From Epiperipatus broadwayi (taxonomy: Eukaryota > Onychophora > Udeonychophora > Euonychophora > Peripatidae): a stretch of 64,000 nt of DNA. Below, one piece after another: positions 35,791-46,832 of this stretch (position 1 is the first letter of the stretch; every line of letters starts with the position of its first letter). A program made the translations under genes and the position numbers. A model generated the notes under the pieces. That model worked only from the letters and a program-made list of their open reading frames with translations, ran no database searches and was not told the DNA's origin. The stretch is taken from the NCBI GenBank assembly GCA_028023455.1, contig JAQFVV010006507.1:804001-868000 (forward strand), written 5' to 3'.

Positions 35791-37919
35791 TGATGATCTG
35801 AAGAATAGCAGCTTACCATCATCTGCACTACAAGGCGCCATCTAGGCATTTGAACCTAGAAAAAATTATAAAGTAGGCAGATACATAAGTCAAAAAAATT
35901 TTTTTTAAAAAATTTTGATTCCGGTTGTTAGCCCATGTCACTAGTTCAAGGAGTAGCAGACATTTAATAATATAATATCTTATCTAATTATATTTCAATA
36001 TTAAAAAATAAATAAAAAAAACCACTGCCAGTAATTAACATACAAAAATTTATTTACGCACATATATATATAAGATTTAACATTATTATTTTAATATGTT
36101 TACTTTAACATTATTTTTACTTTTATTTTAGATTTTTAATTTACATTTTAAATTTTATACTATTATTAATTCGCACAGAGGGATTTATAAAAGTTGTTTA
36201 TAAATGTTGAGTATAGATCGGTTACATAGATTACACGGCTAAAACATATCAAAATAAACATAAACGTTCAAAATACAAAATCATTGATATCGTCAATTGC
36301 ATAGAGAATACAAGAAACCCACTGGTATTCATTGTAAGATACCACAACGGCACCAATAACTTAAAAGGCATCCAAATAAATACATTTTAGATACTTACCA
36401 TAAGGTATCAGTATTTACAGAATGTCTATATATATTTTGATCGAATATGAAAACCAAAAACATAATTAGCCGGTAACGAATCCATGCAAGCATCTATAAA
36501 CAACTTAAATTTAATGCATTTTTATTTAGTGTTGAGTATGAATAGACTACATAGATTTGCATTTGAAAAGAAAATATTCTATCCTTATTTAACCTTAGGC
36601 CAAAAGTTCGCAGTCGAACTAATGCCAATTCATCTGATATCTCGATGTATTCAATGTAATACAAAATACGGTAGCACAAAAAGTTAAGAGAAGAAATTGC
36701 CTCTCGTTAGATAGGAATATTACATCTATGAGACAAGAAGAGCAATAAAAAAAAAACTCCATAGAAAGGAACTGCGGTCTCCTACTTATAATTCCTTCCA
36801 TAGACAAACGGGTGAGTGTGGCATATACAAACGATTCCGCCCATAGTGAATCTTGCATTACATCTACTAACTACTCCAATATATCCAATCCATTGGCCCA
36901 ATTTAACTATGAAACAAATAACCTACGATTACCATCCCCTAATATAACTTTACAAATCTATTCAGCCATACATGCCCGACTTAAGTGTAACATTGATATC
37001 TTTTAATTTATTGGAATACAGAAACCATAATAAACTTAAAGAACAAAAAAAACTAAATGGAAATGATTTTACAAAAGAAATACATTAAATAACATTTTAA
37101 CTACTTCAGTCAGATGGGAAATTCTTATATTTATAAATATTGAAAAGTTTAATATTTAGATTTTTTTTGTTTAGAAATGTTCATAAATTATTTATATTTA
37201 AAGATGAGAGTTCAAAAAGTTCTTACAATTTCAAAACGTTTCTTTTATCAGTTGCTTGCCATTTGGAATCCACATTCAATCCCCCGATGATCCTGTTGTC
37301 CTCAGGATAAGAAAAGCGATGTTTCATTTCATTTTTTTAACAACTGAAGGGATTGAAGAGTGCATCTTTTCAATCCCTTCTTCTTCAACTTCACACTTTC
37401 ACATATAGACACATCTCCTGCTTCTAATTAATTAAACAAAAATCACTTTTTATTTCCAATTTTTTCCTTTTATCCATAACTTAAGGATCCAATGGACGTT
37501 TCATCATTGTTGATGATGATCCTTCTGTTGAGGTCCAATTTCCCCAATGGATTTCTTTCATTGGCCATTGTATTCCTATTGTTTTCCTATCTGACCATTG
37601 CTTATACATTTTAGATGCCCAAGGCTAGTTACTAATTAAAATAATCATTTCCATTTTACAAAAGATTAATTAATCTGTTTTCAAACTTAAACATATATTT
37701 TTATCTCTAAATCTTTTCTGAAAATTTAATTTTAAAATACTTTTTCTTTAATAAAGTTTTATTTTAATAATAATTTATCTGTGTGATTTTATATATATGT
37801 GAGGTTAAGATGATTTTTTTATTTTAATTCTTAAAAAAAATTTTTTTATTGGCAATCTTTTTTTTTATATTTATGTTTACTAATAAAAAATAATGTAACA
37901 TACGTATGTGCCAGTTACA
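35791..37919. mobile_element. LTR-like block F-B
   Basis: Starts TGATGATCTGAAG after a TA tract and ends GCCAGTTACA before another. The head (GGCGCCATCTAGGCATTTGAACC, split in copies) is shared with F-C and, more weakly, with H. The 36420-37919 part aligns to F-A and F-C. The terminal hairpin TGTAAC..GTTACA is present (37894-37919). Non-coding; apparent short open frames over 36484-36858 sit in sequence that is conserved as DNA and broken in the other copies. Confidence 0.6.
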
Positions 37920-37944
37920 ATATATATATATGTATATATTATAC

Positions 37945-39919
37945 TGGATACTCAATCTATTCTGAAACAGAGGGCACCACCAGAACACTACGTGTCTGGA
38001 AAATTTGTTTACTGTAATCAGGTTATATCAAACATATATTCAATTGACGAAATAAATGACAGGAACAAAACTATTAAAAAAGTGGTCTTGCTTTAATAAT
38101 AAACGAGAAACAGCCATTTCTAAAGCATGATCGCAGCTATATAAGAGTACCTGTCAAATTTATTGAAATAAAAAAGTAAAAGAGTTTTTTTTTATTATTT
38201 TGTTTTTTTTAAAGAATAAATCTGTAATCATTAGTCGTAGGTTTTTTTTGCATTTTTTTAATTAAATAAAGAGAGAGGAATGATTGAACGCAAGTTTGAC
38301 ATTTTTATTAAATCATTTGAATCATTTTGAACAAAAGGGGAAAATGAATTAATTAATTTGCAATATGTTCTGAAATTCCAAGCGATCTATAATTATTTTA
38401 AATGGGGGTAATTAGTAAATGTAAAATTAGAGAAATTGAAACAATAGGCAGGATATGCATTGGTACGCCTAGATAAAATAAGCCAAATTTAGAAACAGAG
38501 GTGAGAAAAAGTGTACACTGCTGTTGTACAACTCAGACTTCTGTCTCCAGCGAAACAATACCTGAAAAAATGGTCAAATTGAGTTAAATTCCAAAGTGGT
38601 GTAAACAATCCCAGAAATCACTGAATTGAGTTAATACTCGATGGACTTATAAGATGAAGGTACTCACAGGTGCATGGGTGAAAAAAAATTCAAGGTGTGA
38701 GGGCGGGAAGGAAGAGATCAAAAAGGCTGGACAGCGCTTTTTGAGGATTAAAAATTAGAACCAGGGAAGAAATAAAATCTAACTTTCATGTAGAAATCTA
38801 ACGGAGATGTGTTGCTGAACATAAAATTCGCGGCTTGACCACTGGACCTCCGCGTCCAGCTCAGCTGATTGCCAAGAGGATGCTCGTAATACCGGAGAAA
38901 CTTCACATAAGGACCACACACGCCTTTGAGACCTTGCAAATTGCCAGAATGCTTCATTAAAGAAGAAATCATCGCTCAGGATCCCTCTTACAGTCTTTCT
39001 ACATTTCACAGGTAGCTATCTTTAAATTGTCGTATTCACTTATGCACCAAAGTAAAATAACTTTAATAACCAGAACTATTAAAACATTAAGCTAAAATGA
39101 TAAAGTTACTGATGACCATTAAAAAACGATTTGAGAACCTAACCAAATAAGTTTGCCTACAGATTAACATTCTTTAAAATATGTGCGAAGTCACCTTGAA
39201 ATCTATATTTAAATTATCTCGGCTTGCTGGTCATATACCTGCACGAATTGTTATTAAACAGATTAAAATAAACATTTATTTAACTAGTATTTTTTGTTAT
39301 TAATTGCTTGGAATTTCAACATAAATTCAGATAATAGGGAATGAGTGCTGGAGCGATCAAATTTGTTTGTATATGAATGAATGCATTTGATATTTGGTGT
39401 TGGGATTTGATTATATTTATGTTTATGTTTATTATGCTCTCTTAGATTAATATTAAGTTTGGATTAATTTATTCTGTGGGATATAGGGCGGGCCCTCATA
39501 TGATAAGTCTGATTGATCATGATTGAAAGATCACATATACGATGTAATTTGAAAGGTGATATTGGCTGTGTTCATTTCTTGCTTCCGACTGGAGTGATGC
39601 ATTGGAATGTTTTGTGATATAGTTGAGTGAGCTTATGCACATACGTGGCGGACTCTTATAAAAGTTCTCCTGGTGCCTACTACTTGGATTCAATCCGAAT
39701 TTACGTATAAAATAAATAAGCATATGTGTATATGTGTTTGAAATTATCTTCACAGAACATTATGTAATCCCCCAGATGCAAGAACACAGCAGGTTCATAG
39801 AAGTGAACCATCAACCAAAACATGAGAATGTCACCGTAGGAATACGGCAAAAGCATCCAGATATAAAGGACATGACTTTACTGGACGTTCGGTAAGGGGA
39901 GTCGGTGTGGGCGGTTACA
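37945..39919 (+). mobile_element. LTR-like block H
   Basis: Starts TGGATACTCAATC and ends GGGCGGTTACA, between TA tracts, directly abutting F-B. Its first 60 bases resemble the F heads (AGAGGGCACCACCAG against CAGGGCGCCACCAG). A TATA box at 38137 gives plus orientation. A GC-richer patch (38460-39010) ends in TTTCACAGGTAGCT, resembling a splice donor. No conserved protein is recognised in its open frames. Only one copy is in the window, so the boundaries rest on the TA/TG..CA rule. Confidence 0.5.
38137..38147 (+). promoter_or_regulatory. TATA box of H
   Basis: CTATATAAGAG in a locally GC-richer context (GATCGCAG upstream), about 190 bases from the block start. This is a typical core promoter arrangement for an LTR; a transcript start would be expected near 38170. 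Confidence 0.5.
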
Positions 39920-40885
39920 ATATATATATAAGTATTTATTCTCAATTTCAAATCTGGCAGTTACTCAAATGCTTGACATTAATGTATGTATTGTTTAACC
40001 CTTTTCCCGCCTCTTACGAAGCTCCTCGTCAACATCTGACGTCACTCTAACTCTGCCAGTTCTTATGCTAAAATATTCGTTAAACAGGTATTGAATAGGT
40101 TTTTAAAAGTTCTGTAAGATGGTGCCCTCTTCCGAATTATTTTACAAGTAAAAAATAAAAAAAAACGCATTTAAACCTAAACAAAGAAAGAACATTACTT
40201 GTGATTGGTTCTTAGCATGCTCTCAGCCGAAAAAGACATTCTGATTGGCTGGAAAGAACAAAGAAACCGCCTGATCAAAGAAAATAAAGAAAAATGCTGA
40301 GATTTTCATTTCGAATATGATTTAAATTATTATAAAAGAATATTTTGAGAAATTAAAATTATTTTCAGAGAGAATACTAAAAAAACAAAATTATTTTCGA
40401 AAAATATTGAAGATTTTAGTAAAAATATTTAAGATTTAGTAAAAAGAAATATTTACTTTTCTATAACATAAAAGTTGACCTTTTTGTTTATATTATAGCT
40501 TTTATGTTGCCGAAATTGAATATTTTAGAATAAATAAATAGCAATTTATTTTTGAAAGAACTTCCGTTCTCTTCATAACCTGAAAAATTAGTAATATACT
40601 TTTTATAAACGTATCTGAGTTGAATTTAATATTATAGGCGAATATGTTTTAACAATAGTCTTTGTCTTCAGTTTGTGAGTTGGCCAATTAAAAGATTTGA
40701 TTTTTACCTCATACAACCAATAATATAATTAGCAGTTTAAGGGTTAAAGTTCACATGTATATATAAATAGTATATATGTAAATAATCAAATAGATTTTAT
40801 ATTTATAAATAATTTTATTAGAGATAAAAGTATGTTAGATAAATAATAATAACTGGAAGTTACTATTATATATATATATATATAT
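39920..40885. other. Spacer with a promoter-like GC-richer island
   Basis: Lies between H and the E element. Bases 40005-40290 are clearly less AT-rich than the surroundings and hold a CRE palindrome and two CCAAT boxes (separate entry). No open frame or known gene follows. The region ends in a TA tract at the E LTR end. Confidence 0.4.
40037..40248. promoter_or_regulatory. CRE palindrome plus two inverted CCAAT boxes
   Basis: A perfect TGACGTCA lies at 40037-40044. ATTGG (reverse CCAAT) occurs at 40204-40208 in GATTGGTT and at 40244-40248 in GATTGGCTGG, exactly 40 bases apart. The combination is typical of animal Pol II promoters. No TATA or coding region could be tied to it, so it may be an orphan LTR promoter. 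Confidence 0.4.
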
Positions 40886-41248
40886 TGAACCATGTTCGAA
40901 TATATGAACTCGAAACACCAGCCTCTTAGGCAGAGAAGAACATACTCAAAGAGTATGTATGCTGAAACGATAGCTATAAAGTATATAACTAATGTTACAT
41001 TTCCAGGACATAACTTTTTCTTAACTGTTGAGTTCAACACCAAGTTCAAAGCATTTTTTTGTTTTATGTATAAGCACAAGCACCAGCTACCTATCAAAAG
41101 AATAAATAATGCACTTTGAACAATGGCCACTAACTCAATGCTCAAGCATCCATGACTAGCTCAGTTGATTGTAAGCACTAACAAATTATACATAATTAGT
41201 GGTTAAAAGACTTGATAAAAGAATTGTAAACGAATTTATAAAAAGAAC
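40886..41248 (-). mobile_element. E 3' LTR fragment
   Basis: Matches 43274-43620, the terminal part of the complete LTR, from TGAACCATGTTCG to ATAAAAAGAA. The 5' three quarters of the LTR are missing. It lies against a TA tract. An open frame crossing it on the minus strand (40786-41145) is also present in the other LTR copy, but it continues into non-homologous flanks there, so it is not treated as a gene. Confidence 0.7.
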
Positions 41249-42368
41249 TGCCCATTTCTGACTTACACTTTGGAAAACGAGGTATGAGATATGGGGATTT
41301 TACCCTGAAAAGTGACTTGTGTCTTATGCTGGATTGTCTCCAGTGCGCATTTTAAAAGAGGAATGATCCCGGACAATCCATTACGGGTACTAGAATTTAT
41401 CCAGTCGAAAGCTTTAAACTTATCCTTAACTGAAACATTTCTATACTACCCTCATCTCTTAGTTTGAAACCCTTATACATTCCTAATTTAAATTAGATTG
41501 ACTTTCATTTGTATTATTTTAACCTTTCAATATTGTTTTTAAATACACATGAACATTACTTTAACATATTTATTTGTATTAATCTAATCTTACACTATTA
41601 TTTCAAACCATTACGAACATTATTTCAACATTATTTTTATTACAATATTATTTTTAAACCATTTGTTTCCCTTATATATTAACGTGTATATATTTAGAAA
41701 AACTATTTTACTTTATTACGATTCATATTTATTATTATTTACTACAGATATATTACACATATTTATGTAACTTTATTTTATCGATTTTATTTTAACTATT
41801 TGACCTACTTATTTATTTACGAACATTTCTCTCAATTAATATGTGCATGGGGAAAAAAATCTTTTATTATTTTGTGAAGCTTCCATTATTATTATTTCTT
41901 TCGAACATTTCATTTATTATTATTCATTTATTTTTAAATTTATTAACTTAGTTTTAAATAGAAGTTTCAGATTTAATTACTTCACAGATTTATTTACGTT
42001 AGAGTAACTATATTCATGGTCATTGTTCATTTCCGGTTTTTTTTTGTTCATTTCCTTCACTATTTCGCCCGTTTACTAACTTTTAAACTATGTCTGGAAG
42101 TTCCTTCATTTTTTCTACAAATTCTATAATATGAACTAACTTTCCTCTCTTATCGGTCCCACTTTTATAATTTATTACTTTATCTCTTTCTCTTTCCGTT
42201 CTGTTTTCAACCTTGTAAATAAGAAAACCTTTAAGCTTCACAGATCTTCGTATTTTTCCTAATCGTGAATATTTTTTCCTATGCTTGCTCTTTGTTTTAA
42301 ATTTACATCAACAGCGAATGCAAACGTTTATTTTAATAATTTTTGTAAAAACTTTTCTACACTATCTA

Positions 42369-42812
42369 CTACCTTGAACTTATGTTTTCTTCTATTTCTT
42401 GATATACATTTGTGTCTACTTTATTTATCACAATGCTATCTGATTCTAATTCAATTTCTACCTCTTTCATGACCTCAACTTTTTTACTTTTTTTAACTAA
42501 ATCTACCATTGTAATTTCTTGGTTCTTCTCTACCTTTACCATTATCTCACATCTTATTTCTCTTACTTCTGCTCTGAGTTCCTTAATTTCTCCTTTAACC
42601 TGACTAATTTCTTCCTTCAATTCTGCTTTGAGTTCTAAATGACTTTGTTTGAATTTCTGACACAATTCTTCTTTGAGGTCTTGCTGAGTTTGTTTGAATT
42701 CTTGTATTTCTGCTTTGAATTTAGCTTTAAGCTCTTGTTGGCTTTGTTCAAATTGCTGACACAATTTTCCTTTAAACTCTTGCATCATATTCATCATCAT
42801 TTTCATCATCAT
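42369..42812 (-). CDS. Coiled-coil Gag-like protein of E (147 aa)
   Basis: The frame opens with a methionine-rich stretch (MMMKMMMNMMQEFKGK) and has repeated heptad-like blocks of Q, E, K and L (QQFEQSQQELKAKFK; ELCQKFKQSHLELKAEL), then a KGEIKELRAEVREI segment and an acidic end. This is a long coiled coil typical of Gag N-terminal regions in several animal LTR retroelements. It lies about 450 bases after the PBS in the element's own orientation. No capsid or zinc-knuckle motif is visible downstream, so it is either the first part of a decayed Gag or a coiled-coil-only Gag. Similar methionine and lysine rich remnants occur in the J element. Assignment relies on position and composition. Confidence 0.55.
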   Translation of the reverse strand: MMMKMMMNMMQEFKGKLCQQFEQSQQELKAKFKAEIQEFKQTQQDLKEELCQKFKQSHLELKAELKEEISQVKGEIKELRAEVREIRCEIMVKVEKNQEITMVDLVKKSKKVEVMKEVEIELESDSIVINKVDTNVYQEIEENISSR

Positions 42813-43248
42813 TCATGTATCAGATACTTCTTCTTTCTCTTTTTTCACTAACTGAGGATTTTTTAAAATATATTGGGCTTTCTTCCGGCTCCATTTTTTT
42901 ATTCATAGTTACGCTATTACTTTGTATTTTTTAAATTATCTTTCACATTAACAAGTCCAATATTATTATTGTTTATTTATTTTTCTTACTAAGATGGAAA
43001 TACATGCTGACTCCACCCTTATTTTCCTTTTATCTACCCGATCTAATGCTTTAACTCTGCCCAAACTTCTAATTGACTCTGATTTGATAGCATAGTTGTC
43101 AAAATCTCTTTCATTTCGGAAAAAAAAGTTTTCAGTCAATTCTTTTTTTAAAATTAAAACACTTTTACATACGGAATTTAACTTTTGTATAAAACAAAAT
43201 TTTCAAACAAGAAACAAAGTATTTAACTAACTGTCGTTTATGACAAGT

Positions 43249-43271
43249 TCGGCCCACGTTGGGTATAGCCA
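43249..43271 (-). other. Primer-binding site of E, tRNA-Lys type
   Basis: Two bases after the LTR end (..GGTTCA) the minus strand reads TGGCTATACCCAACGTGGGC. It contains CCCAACGTGGG, the core of the tRNA-Lys(CUU) complement TGGCGCCCAACGTGGGG, with a small insertion. It fixes the LTR boundary and the element's orientation. Confidence 0.7.
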
Positions 43272-43273
43272 TT

Positions 43274-45058
43274 TGAACCATGTTCGAATATATGAGCTCA
43301 AACAGTGGCCTCTTAGGCAGAGAAGAACATACTTGGAGAGTATGTATGCCCAAACGATATATAACTAGCATTACATTTCCAGGACATAACTTCTTCTCGA
43401 CTGTTGAGTTCAACAACAAGTTCAAAGGACTTTCTTGTTTCGTGTATAAGCACGGGTGCCAGCTACTTATCAAAAGAATAGATAACACACTTTGAACAGT
43501 GGCCACTAACTCAACACCCAAGCATCCACGATGAGCTCAATTGTTTGTAAGCACTAACAGATTATACATAATTAGTGGTTAAAAGACTTGAGAAAAGAAT
43601 TGTAAAAGGAATTTATAAAAAGAATTAATAAAAAGAATTCACTGACAAATAAAGTTTAGTTTTAAAGACAATTTATTAACTAACATTTACTAATTTTAAA
43701 CATTTTATAATTCTAATAAAACACACACATATTTTAAATTAACATTTCTAAATAGTTTAAATATTCTTGTAGATTTTAATAATAGAACACTGGGATTTAT
43801 CTAATTTGACTAATAACACTGATATAATGATCACACACATATTAACTCATACACTCACATATATAATAATAAAGTATTACATAGCATTTGAAACTTAAAC
43901 ACACATATCAATAGTTCATTTTATGTATGATATAGAGTTCATATAATTAGACTCTTGAAGGATTCGCACGAATTAATGCAATGCAATGGCTATTACAGTA
44001 TAAACGAAAATAAGCAAATGTTTTACCTAGGCTTTTGAATATAGATGTAGAATTTTGTTCTCTTTGGTGGCTGCTTTTGGTGAGAATATTTCCATTATGA
44101 ATGCTTCCTGCCAGCTGGGATGTTTCCTTGATGAGTTTCCTTATTTTTCATGATTATTACTATTGAAGATAATTAGATACTGAAGGAGATTTTCTAAGAT
44201 GTTAAGCTGACATTATTTCACAGGCAGATCTGCTGTTTTCATCGGACATCTGGGCTGGTAAAGAGAAACGTGCATTCCCAAAATCTGCTTAGCACTGCAT
44301 TTTGTTTCTGGGTATAATTAACTCAACTGATTCAATTAATTTGTGAACTGCACTCAATTAATTTGTGGACTGAACTCACTCAATTAATTTGTGGACTGAA
44401 CTACTGTCCAATAAAAAAGTCTATTTATACCTGCGACGTGTTGTCCTTGTAATATCTCCGGCAAATATCTGTTGTTGAAATTCCAGTGATAATCATTTGA
44501 TAAACGTGTTTTGGAAGATTTTTCAATTAGTAATAGCCATGCAAAATGTATTGTTTTATATTTTAATTAATGTCTAATCATTTGGAGACAAGCTTTTTAA
44601 TCCTGTAGTCTTATATTTAATTAATAGCCATTGCTGTGTTTTTTAACGATAATCTTCTTTAACTTTCATTTATTTATAATAACATTTATTCTATTGTTGA
44701 CAATCGCACATATATACGCATATTACTAGTTTTAAGATTATTTTTTCTTTAATTAAACTTGAATGAAAATAGATTTGTATTTTTTAACTTTTTAAATTAT
44801 ATTTTTATGAATACTAATAAAAACTGTTTACTTCCTTTTATAAACCTTTAGTTTAACTTTCCTTACCAAGACTCCCCCTCCCCCCTTTTGATTAATTAAT
44901 TGTAGCTTTTTATTTCAAAACTAATGCTGGAAAACTATTTGATTCATATCTTTTTCGAAAACAAACTGATTTTGTTTATTTAAAGAAACCTTTTAGATTT
45001 TTATAACTTATTTATTGTTTAATAATTTTTTTTTAGATAAAATTATATGTGCCAATAT

Positions 45059-45060
<2 letters not shown>
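43274..45060 (-). mobile_element. E 5' LTR, complete (1.79 kb)
   Basis: On the minus strand it begins TGATATTGGCACATATAATT (45060) and ends CGAACATGGTTCA (43274), giving TG..CA ends. It aligns along its length with the solo LTR at 33033-34679. It carries a TATA box at 44421-44432 and tandem repeats downstream. Flanked on the outside by a TA tract that also borders the Penelope-like pair. Confidence 0.75.
44330..44432 (-). promoter_or_regulatory. E LTR TATA box and downstream tandem repeats
   Basis: On the minus strand, GGTATAAATAG is followed by about three copies of a 25-30 base repeat. On the plus strand the copies read CAATTAATTTGTGRACTG at about 44335, 44358 and 44383. The solo copy has a shorter, more diverged version (33537-33610). 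The repeats would lie at the start of the transcript. Confidence 0.6.

Positions 45061-45091
<31 letters not shown>
45061..45091. repeat. (TA)n tract between E and the Penelope-like pair
   Basis: About 15 uninterrupted AT units. Both neighbouring elements end directly in it, so it served as target for at least one of them. Confidence 0.9.
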
Positions 45092-45096
<5 letters not shown>

Positions 45097-45151
45097 CAAA
45101 TCAATATATATATCAAAATACAGTACAGCTTATATAAATTATATTCTTTTA

Positions 45152-45190
45152 GAAGTACTTTCGACTATACACTTTGTAGTCTTTATCAAC
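45152..45190 (-). ncRNA. Hammerhead-like motif, left Penelope arm
   Basis: Mirror copy of the motif at 46732-46770: on the minus strand TTGATAAA, a stem GACTA..TAGTC, then GAAAGTACTTC. See the right copy for interpretation. Confidence 0.4.
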
Positions 45191-45246
45191 TATATAACGT
45201 TGAATAATCAAAATGAGACAACCCTTAACAATACCCATAGTTCAAT

Positions 45247-45954
45247 TCAGATTTCCCACAATTCTGTTATCTTAACATTTGATGACTGGCGATTCATTAA
45301 CATTTGATGATTGCTTGAAATCAACATAGTCTCTTTTATTTTATGTTTATTATGACAACGTTCAATTTGAATAATTTTCATATTTTTATAATCAAATTTA
45401 AATCCATATTGACAAGATTTATTATGATCAAATATAACAGATGATGAAGGTTTATTTACATCTGTTCCATATTGATTCTCTTTTTGAATTCTATTATATA
45501 AAAGCATATGTTCTTTTATTCTCTTCTCAAATGTACACTTAGATTCACCAATGTATTGTATGCCGCATCCACATATCAATCTATATATAATAGAATTTTG
45601 ATTAAACTTTGAATTTTGAATTTTAGAATTATTAAGCAATCTATTTATGTTATTTGTAGAGAAAAAAGCAATATGACACAAACCATTATAAATTTTCCTA
45701 ATAAACTTGACCTGCTCATCTGATATAAATGGCATTGAAATCCATTTCATTTTGATATCTTTATTTTTAATTTTATTATAGTGTTGATTTCTTTTAAATC
45801 CTTTAATAATATTAGCAATTGCATTTTTATAATAACCAATTTTCAACAAGTCATTAACAAATAAATGTACATTTTTAATTTTATCACAAGAATATTTGCA
45901 TAATTTTTCATTTCGAAATAAGAATGATTTCAATCCAGACAGCTTATGACACAT
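45247..45954 (-). pseudogene. Penelope-like GIY-YIG endonuclease fragment (left)
   Basis: An open frame of 235 codons covering only the C-terminal part of a Penelope-like polyprotein. The ATG lies in the palindrome loop and is not the original start; the homologous part begins at KLSGLK. It contains the region after the reverse transcriptase, then IYRLICGCGIQYIGES (GIY-YIG motif with the extra cysteines of the Penelope type), R and EH residues just downstream (KRIKEH), and a late Glu in KIKETMLI. It differs from the right copy at about eight positions, including a one-codon indel near the start. Possible activity as a stand-alone nuclease is unproven. Confidence 0.8.
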
Positions 45955-45991
45955 AGGTTACATGTGATTCATATGGAATAAGCTGTCTGGA

Positions 45992-46675
45992 TTGAAATTC
46001 TTATTTCGAAATGAAAAATTATGCAAATATTCTTGTGATAAAATTAAAAATGTACATTTATTTGTTAATGACTTGTTGAAAATTGGTTATTATAAAAATG
46101 CAATTGCTAATTATATTAAAGGATTTAAAAGAAATCAACACTATAATAAAATTAAAAATAAAGATATCAAAATGAAATGGATTTCAATGCCATTTATATC
46201 AGATGAGCAGGTCAAGTTTATTAGGAAAATTTATAATGGTTTGTGTCATATTGCTTTTTTCTCTACAAATAACATAAATAGATTGCTTAATAATTCTAAA
46301 ATTCAAAATTCAAAGTTTAATCAAAATTCTATTATATATAGATTGATATGTGGATGCGGCATACAATACATTGGTGAATCTAAGTGTACATTTGAGAAGA
46401 GAATAAAAGAACATATGCTTTTATATAATAGAATTCAAAAAGAGAATCAATATGGAACAGATGTAAATAAACCTTCATCATCTGTTATATTTGATCATAA
46501 TAAATCTTGTCAATATGGATTTAAATTTGATTATAAAAATATGAAAATTATTCAAATTGAACGTTGTCATAATAAACGTAAAATAAAAGAGGCTATATTG
46601 ATTTCAAGAAATCGTCAAATGTTAATGATTCGCCAGTCATCAAATGTTAAGATAACAGAATTGTGGGAAATCTGA
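45992..46675 (+). pseudogene. Penelope-like GIY-YIG endonuclease fragment (right)
   Basis: An open frame of 227 codons; homology continues upstream of the ATG without a start (NKLSGLK), so this is a truncated element rather than a complete gene. Residues 1-110 match the spacer between reverse transcriptase and endonuclease. The GIY-YIG domain starts at about residue 115 (IYRLICGCGIQYIG, with Tyr116 and Tyr126), Arg137, His141 and the likely catalytic Glu200 (KIKEAILI). The frame is intact to the stop at ELWEI. Strongly lysine/asparagine rich, in line with the AT-rich genome. Confidence 0.8.
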
Positions 46676-46731
46676 ATTGAACTATGGGTATTGTTAAGGG
46701 TTGTCTCATTTTGATTATTCAATGTTATATA

Positions 46732-46770
46732 GTTGATAAAGACTACAAAGTGTATAGTCGAAAGTACTTC
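46732..46770 (+). ncRNA. Hammerhead-like motif, right Penelope arm
   Basis: The sequence reads TTGATAAA, GACTA, a seven-base loop, TATAGTC, GAAAG. A hammerhead core needs CUGANGA, stem II, GAAA. Here the stem and the GAAA are present, but the first block has U for C and A for the conserved G, so self-cleavage is doubtful. Hammerhead motifs are known in Penelope-like termini, and the position (50 bases after the endonuclease stop) fits. Present in both arms. Confidence 0.45.
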
Positions 46771-46832
46771 TAAAAGAATATAATTTATATAAATTGTACT
46801 GTATTTTGATATATATATTGATTTGTATATTA

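Larger units (their letters stand above)
40886..45060 (-). mobile_element. Family E LTR retroelement with gag, pol lost
   Basis: Read on the minus strand: a 1.79-kb 5' LTR (45060-43274), a tRNA-Lys-type PBS, a coiled-coil Gag-like frame (42812-42369), about 1.1 kb with no recognisable pol, then the last 363 bases of a 3' LTR (41248-40886). TA tracts flank both outer ends. Everything from the end of gag to the middle of the 3' LTR has been deleted or was never present. Both LTR copies share the TGAACCATGTTCGAATATATGA terminus (seen in two parts on the plus strand). Confidence 0.75.
45092..46832. mobile_element. Head-to-head pair of 5'-truncated Penelope-like elements
   Basis: Two nearly identical copies of about 860 bp point outwards from a centre near 45960; the arms meet around TAAGCTGTCTGGATTG with a loop of about 32 bases. 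Each copy has the end of a Penelope-type polyprotein (region after the reverse transcriptase, then a GIY-YIG endonuclease), a short 3' region and a hammerhead-like motif. The reverse transcriptase itself is missing. 5' truncation and inverted pairing are known for Penelope-like elements. The outer ends lie in TA-rich DNA. Confidence 0.85.

Noticed and set aside
38748-39009. Two overlapping minus-strand frames in a GC-richer part of H
   Set aside because: No recognisable domain, only one copy available, and the TATA box and likely splice donor point to the plus strand.
41156-41175. TAGCTCAGTTGATTGTAAGC as a tRNA A box
   Set aside because: It lies inside the E LTR, the possible B-box-like sequence is in the opposite orientation, and no cloverleaf forms.
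42281-42851. Plus-strand frames rich in S, T, L and F over 42281-42851
   Set aside because: These are antisense shadows of the coiled-coil Gag-like frame on the minus strand.
43165-43521. 118-codon minus-strand frame sharing a peptide with 40786-41145 (NSTV.KKLCPGNV)
   Set aside because: Both lie in E LTR ends, which are homologous as DNA. The frames continue into unrelated flanks, and the solo LTR does not keep them open, so the similarity is explained by the LTR.
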